A stretch of DNA of 64,000 bases from Gloeopeniophorella convolvens (taxonomy: Eukaryota > Basidiomycota > Agaricomycetes > Russulales): the NCBI GenBank assembly GCA_022496205.1, contig WTXD01000003.1, positions 496,001 to 560,000 on the forward strand. The letters run 5' to 3'. The first letter of the stretch is position 1. The number at the start of each line of letters is the position of its first letter. The notes beneath the pieces were generated by a model, which searched no databases, had not been told where the DNA came from, and saw nothing but the letters and a program-made list of their open reading frames with translations. The position numbers and the translations under genes are program-made. This document shows positions 58,904-64,000 of this stretch, one piece after another.

Positions 58904-60150
58904 ATGCTCCTGACATCTGCTCTCCTGCTCTCATCGGCATCGCTCGCCCTCGCTTCGGGCTCTGACGGTGGCTCCCTCCGCGCACGGCACTCTCAGCATG
59001 CGCGCACTGTTCAAGCTCGCGGCAAGCAGTACAATCTTGTGGATCGCTACCATGCTAACGATTTCATGGACGAGAGGTGCGTACTTTCTGGACCGGACAA
59101 CGTTCGGCCATAACTGACCGCTCTGCAGCCAATGGCAATACTTCACCGGCCCTGACCCTACCAACGGCCGGGTGAAATACTTGTCCCACGCCGACGCGTC
59201 CAAGGCGGGAATTGCATACGTGCAGTCAGACAACACGACCGTCCTGGCTGTGGACAGCACCACCGACCTCTCAAACGGCGCGAATCGAAACTCGTGAGTG
59301 GTATCCAGGTGACGCCCACCGCTTCTGTGACCAGAATTTTTGTCTTCCAGCGTCCGCATTTCCACCACGAAGACGTACAGCAGGGGCCTCTTCATTGCCG
59401 ACTTCTTCGCTATGCCCCATGGTTGTGGGGTCTGGCCCGCATGGTGGTCGTCTGGTCCGAATTGGCCCAACGCTGGTGAGATTGACATTATCGAGGGCGT
59501 CAACAAAAACCCTACGTACGTTATCTCCATCTTTCATCTATTCAACCCTCTTCTCACACCTGGCCACAGCAACCAGTACACACTCCACAGCGGCGCGGGT
59601 TCTGGCAGCTGCACACTTGATAAGGACCCTCCCGTCCCAGCTGGCGTGGAAGCTTTCACCGCCAACGTCCTCGGCATCGACTGCGACACTACCCCCGAAA
59701 CCGACGCGGGCTGTGCTTTCTCCGATCCCAAGCCCACTTCCTTTGGCCATGGTTTCAACATGCTCGGTGGTGGTGTCTTTGCCCACCTCTGGGACAGCAC
59801 CGGCATCAAGATGTGGCACTTCGAACGTCAATCGATTCCTCAGGATATCCAGTCCGGCCAGCCCGATCCGACCTCCTGGCCCGCGCCCGCAGCGTTTTGG
59901 TCATCCACGAGCTGCGACTTCCCCAGCCACTTCTATGATCATCAGCTCATACTTGATACTACGCTTTGCGGTGGCTGGGCCGACAGCGACTACCCTAATT
60001 CTGGCTGCCCTTTGACGTGCGACGAATTCGTCGCCACAGGAAGCAACTTTAAATGTATGTCTCATATCTCTGGTCGTTGCGCCAGTAGATTGACACTTTC
60101 CGTCTACAGTCGCGAAGTGGGTGGTCAACTACATCGCCGTTTACGAATGA
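58904..60150 (+). CDS. secreted GH16 endo-beta-glucanase
   Basis: Extracellular glycoside hydrolase family 16 enzyme acting on beta-1,3(4)-glucans, in wall remodelling or plant/fungal glucan breakdown. Start ATG at 58904; an N-terminal hydrophobic stretch (M-L-L-T-S-A-L-L-L-S-S-A-S-L-A-L-A) is a clear signal peptide. Catalytic motif G-E-I-D-I-I-E-G at about residue 160 supplies the ExDxxE nucleophile and acid/base. Family context: W-P-A-W-W, N-Q-Y-T-L-H-S, F-A-H-L-W-D, G-I-K-M-W-H-F-E-R, C-D-F-P-S-H-F, then several cysteines (C-G-G-W, G-C-P-L-T-C) and the terminal K-W-V-V-N-Y-I-A-V-Y-E. Introns lie near 59076, 59296, 59517 and 60056; the stop is TGA at 60148-60150. It resembles GH16 enzymes of the MLG1/laminarinase type common in Agaricomycetes. 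Confidence 0.92.
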
Positions 60151-61411
60151 GGCGCAGGTATATCCTGAGGCGCATGGAAGGATTACCTCGCAGTCACACG
60201 GCTGCTGATACCCTGCAGTAAATTTATTGATGGACTTATTTTCGATATTGGACGATGGGACATTCCGGTCGCACCTAGTAGCATGGAACACGTAGTTGAT
60301 CTAGAGCTGCCGCATAACTGTAGTTTGATTTACGGACGGAGTATACGCGGATAACGTTCTATTTTTTGACCTGCGTGATGGTGTGTGGGTTGGAGAGGTG
60401 ATATAGGGTACGACGTGCAGCGTTCGACGTTGAGCGTCGCGGCCGTGCGGCCCCACGGCTTTGGGACTCGGAGATTTACGCGGCCCGGAGGCCGGGCGGT
60501 CCGTGGGTTTCCGAGTGAGCGTTGGCGGGGATCGGAGAAACCCTGCGGCGGCAACGAGTGCAACGACCACTGGAACTCGGAGGTGCCGGAGACTCGGTCA
60601 GTCGAAGTCCTGGTCGTGCTTACTTCGTGCGGACGTGTTCCTTCGAAGCCGCCCCTGCGGACATCAGAAACTGCCGTACGGTACTCAGAACTTCCTCCTG
60701 GTTGAGAACCCTATGCCGTTGTTTGCCTGGACCTACAATCTCCTTGATCGTGCAGTTTGTTCAACATCGCATTATCAAGGATCCTCCGGAGGACCCTCGG
60801 AGTATTTTGCTTGCTATGTGCGCTACTCCCCAAAACGTCCTCGTTTCTGTCCTTTGTCTACCCGCTGGCCACCGGTTTTGCCGAGGTTTCGTGCGGCAGG
60901 ACCTCACGAAGGCCGTGCGGCAATTGCCTCGCGTCTCTAGGGAATACGGCCCTGCGGTCGATGCTCTTTGCTATTTATGTGGTTCGCACATGCCAAGTAC
61001 TTCCGAAGCAGCCAGTTATACCAAACCGATCCAGTGACATCCGCAATCCGTTCCGGGTGGCTGGGCGCGGACGCTGCGATCATCGTTAGAAGCCGCCCTC
61101 TGTACTCTGACGGAATGCGCTGTCAGGCTCGCGAACGCGTTCTTGGCAGCCGAGCACCCAAAGGTTGAGAGTGCATTCGGAACAATAGCGGACAACGCTC
61201 AACAGCTTTTCTGCAGATTTGCGGATTAATTCGTCGTGGAGGAGAGGACAAAGGTATTCCCTCCGACGCGAAGGCCTTTGTGAGGCGTGTGTCGCATGTG
61301 GACCGATGTGTTTGCAAATTTGAACTGGATCGCTTCTATGTGTCGAAGGGAGTGTATAAGTAGGGCGCTCGTGTCCTCGTAATCTTTTGAGTGGCAACCC
61401 CTCTGACTGGC
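60151..61411. other. intergenic between GH16 and the zinc-cluster array
   Basis: 1.26 kb; overlapping open frames (for example 60461-60940 and 60522-61037) carry no motif. No gene recognised. Confidence 0.4.
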
Positions 61412-62908
61412 ATGCTTCACGTCCTTCCCCCCAGGTCCACAGCAAGTTCGTCCTCCGCCGCCTGGGTGAAACGAGCCGTGAAGGTATGCCTACATCCACA
61501 TAGCATGTACGGCAACTGACTCGTTCGACCCCCGTTCGACTCCAGGCTTGTGCGAACTGCAGGTAAATTTTTCGTGAGTACAGGGTCTCTTGCCCCACTA
61601 AGTAGCCGCATCGATGTAGGCACGATAAAGTTCGGTGTGATGACACAAGGTTGGTCGACCTGCATCGATTCATCATCTCAAATTCATCAACCTTGCCATC
61701 TAGACCGTGTGGAGGGTGCCGTAAAAAGGGCCTGACAGCCGAACAGTGTGTTGATGGCTGTGAGGCTTGTCGACGCGCACGAGTGCGCTGCGAGGGCGGC
61801 GTGCCGTGTGCGCGCTGCATGTCCCTGCGCCTTGAATGTGCGGATGACCCGCTGCCGGCCAAGTCACCCACCGCCCTTCACTTGCAAGACAAGCCGAGCG
61901 AGCGCGCCAAGCTGGCCTGCAAAAATTGCCGGCGGGACAACAAGAAGGCGAGAAATCCACGGAAACCCGCATTCTGAGCGCCGTCGCTGACAGACAACCC
62001 CCCCTCTTAGTGCGAGGATCAGCGCCCGTGCGGGCGCTGTGTGCTGCGTGGCGATGAGTGCATCCACGTTGCACGGGGCCCCAAGCTCGTCAAAGTGCGC
62101 TGCCAGTTCTGCCGAGAAGCCAACCGCCGCTGTGAGGATGTTCGTCCTTGCCGGTACTGCGCCGCCCGCGGAGGAGAATGCGTCGACCCACCTAGGAAGG
62201 GCAAAGGCCACGGCACGCGCGTGAAGGCGGTGAGCATCATTAGCTAACGATTTTCCTCTTGGAGTTCGTGGCTGATGTGCGGCCCAGGCATGTGTGAAGT
62301 GCAGGTGAGATTATGAGATCCTACGTGGCCCGACGTTGACTTACCGCCTTCCTACGTTATATAGGCAAGACAAGGTTCGATGTGACGGCCAGCGGTGAGT
62401 CAACATCCACGCGGCTGTTGACGCTTGTTGAACGTCCATGATGGTGCGAAGGCCATGCGTGTCTTGTGACCGCAAAGGCTTCGTCTGTCAGGATAGGCCT
62501 TCCAAGCAGCCCGCGTGGTCGGACGCTGTGACGTCGTCTGAATTCAGCCCAGACGGGACTCCACCCCGCCTTGCGCCCGAGCCGGACTTCATCCTGCGAA
62601 AGGGTAAGCCAGGAGTCCACTCGAGAGCTGCTTACTTATTCGCTGAGTGGATTTGATTAGTCGATGATGTGCAAGTGAACGCACAGACGGTTCACTCGGA
62701 GTTTGGAAATTTGCCGCCGCTGCATTCTCTTTCTGCGATGCTGCCTGTGCCATACTCCCATGAACGGCCAGAAGCATCGTTCATGCCCCTCGTGTATCGC
62801 CAACCAGCGCTGAAGCCTACGTACCTCCCGCCCTTGCGCTCTGTCACTGGGACATTCGACACACAAGGCGTCTCACCGCATGCAAATTGGCCCGTGCATA
62901 GGATGTAA
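61412..62908 (+). CDS. protein with five tandem Zn2Cys6 clusters
   Basis: Nine exons give 342 residues: 61412-61483, 61546-61562, 61620-61649, 61704-61947, 62011-62229, 62287-62303, 62365-62394, 62452-62603 and 62661-62908. The zinc-cluster cysteines are at residues 26-55, 59-85, 112-138, 152-178 and 196-222. Clusters 2-5 have the exact C-x2-C-x6-C-x5-C-x2-C-x6-C spacing of fungal Gal4-type DNA-binding domains; cluster 1 differs only in the last gap (x9). Most have basic residues between Cys 2 and Cys 3, and R-P-C or V-P-C at the fourth Cys. The N-terminal 24 residues and 120-residue C-terminal tail are low-complexity (Pro/Ser). No fungal_trans middle domain follows. The fourth intron has a GC donor (AAG|GCGAGA, 61948). 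Likely a nucleic-acid-binding protein; targets unknown. Confidence 0.8.
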
Positions 62909-63782
62909 CCTTGTGGATTGGCACCACGCGGCAAGTTGAAGAGGCACGTGAAATTTATACTGGATCCAAGTGCTCCCCAAGTTACCTTTGTGCAATCGTG
63001 ACTTTACGACGGATTGTAATGTATTGTATCCCCAATACTTTGTTCTAGAGAGCAGAGAGCTGGCTGTGGCGCACAAAAAGACGTTTGTATATTTTGAGAA
63101 GTTGTTGCTCGGACGTTCCGGAAATAGGTGTAATATTCGTTGTACTTTAGCACATACATGACAATCTCGATGAGTGGCATTGTGCGTACGGTGGGGATTG
63201 ATGGGCATCCGGATACATAATTGGTCTTTTGTACGGCCCTGCCACGACTTCTGACTTGTTCCTGACGGCGCCTGGTGCGAGCAGCGCTCAGCCCTGACTG
63301 AGTATAGTGGATGCAGACGTGGGAACGTGTCGGCCACGTGCCACGGGGGCGGAACACAGAACGCGAGGCGAGTCAATTGCAACACGCCGGGCGTCTCACC
63401 ACATACCCCCACCACTCACACGTCTATTCCGCGCACTCACTAACCGCCGCTCCCTTTTTCCTGCGAACGCCTCCCGTATGGATGATACGCCATCACCAGC
63501 CGAAAGGTCGCGTGCTACCCATGTTTTTACGTCGGTCCCTGCTCATTTCGTGTAACGGCAATTCCAGAAAGAGGGGACATGTGACGTATAAAGGCAATGC
63601 AAAGGTTGAACCTGTTCTCGAACTGCGAGAATCACGGGTCTGATTGTAATCACAGAAGAAGAGGGAGTTGCAGAACAACCGGCACGTCCCCGTCCCCGTT
63701 TAACGGGGTCGTGCTCACCTCACGAACCAGGGGCGCGTCCGATTCTGAAGGAGAAGATGTCAGGAAGGACGATTCTACGCTC
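62909..63782. other. intergenic, promoter of the right-edge gene
   Basis: About 870 bases. CACGTG at 63335-63340 and TATAAAGG at 63587-63594 suggest a promoter reading rightwards. No gene recognised upstream of 63600. Confidence 0.4.
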
Positions 63783-64000
63783 ATGGCCCCGCCACCAGTT
63801 CCACCAGCGAAGAGGGTAGGGGTATGATGTGTGCACCGCTGTCCGTTCTCACGAACCAGTTTGTGCAGACACCCGCGAAGAAACCAGAGAGCAAGGTGTC
63901 TGGACGCGTTGCCAACGTCGAAGGTTCGCCTGTGGCATCAAAATCTGCATCCCGGGCAGGCTCTGTAGCCTCATCTCTCAAACGCACTGGAACGCCGGAT
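63783..64000 (+). CDS. 5' part of an unidentified gene (cut by window edge)
   Basis: An ATG at 63783 reads M-A-P-P-P-V-P-P-A-K-R, then a consensus GTAGGG donor and an intron ending GAACCAG or, in the same frame, TTGTGCAG. The next exon (Q-T-P-A-K-K-P-E-S-K-V-S, then S-P-V-A-S-K-S-A-S-R) stays open to the edge. The frame is also open upstream to about 63597, so the start could be earlier. The composition is Ser/Lys/Pro-rich, typical of a disordered N terminus; no family can be named. Confidence 0.35.

Overview
This window looks like a chromosomal segment of a basidiomycete fungus, probably an Agaricomycete mushroom-former. Most genes are split by introns of about 45-65 bases with GT...AG ends and several have micro-exons. 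There is no operon structure. A Ste50-type adaptor carries two C-terminal SH3 domains, the architecture known from the basidiomycete protein Ubc2. All functional calls come from reading translated exons and recalling family signatures; no database search was possible.

Layout. 0-0.7 kb: the left-edge part of a 'WPGY' family gene (my name for an unnamed family). 2.1-5.9 kb: condensin subunit Brn1 and a small unknown protein. 5.9-9.9 kb: a CpG-dense stretch without credible genes. 9.9-11.3 kb: a long WPGY-family gene. 12-27.3 kb: a dense housekeeping block with Leo1 (Paf1 complex), an ataxin-10 homologue, the V-ATPase assembly factor Vma12, a CoA-diphosphatase NUDIX enzyme, a BRAP/Etp1 RING protein, a large disordered protein with trafficking-type motifs, and the Ste50/Ubc2 adaptor. 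27.3-34.8 kb: a gene-poor accessory region holding two more WPGY copies, one of them frameshifted. 34.8-56.9 kb: a second housekeeping block with makorin, the SAGA subunit Hfi1/Ada1, a Gfo/Idh/MocA dehydrogenase, TAF10, an F-box protein with a CaaX-like end, a Zn2Cys6 transcription factor, the RNA polymerase III subunit Rpc4/Rpc53, a purine phosphoribosyltransferase, mitoferrin, NAD(P)HX dehydratase and phosphoglucomutase. 58.9-60.2 kb: a secreted GH16 glucanase. 61.4-62.9 kb: an unusual protein with five tandem Zn2Cys6 clusters. The right edge holds the start of an unidentified gene.

Several genes sit as divergent pairs sharing short promoters: ataxin-10/Vma12, the disordered protein/Ste50, makorin/Hfi1 and Rpc4/Xpt1. 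The most unusual items are (1) the five-cluster zinc array, whose first and last clusters are encoded by matching 17-base and 30-base micro-exons, which points to internal exon duplication, and (2) the four-member WPGY family, whose members share an intron directly before the W-x-G-Y tryptophan codon. A pair of MCB-like palindromes in front of the condensin gene and a recurrent CACGTG promoter motif are the clearest regulatory signals.
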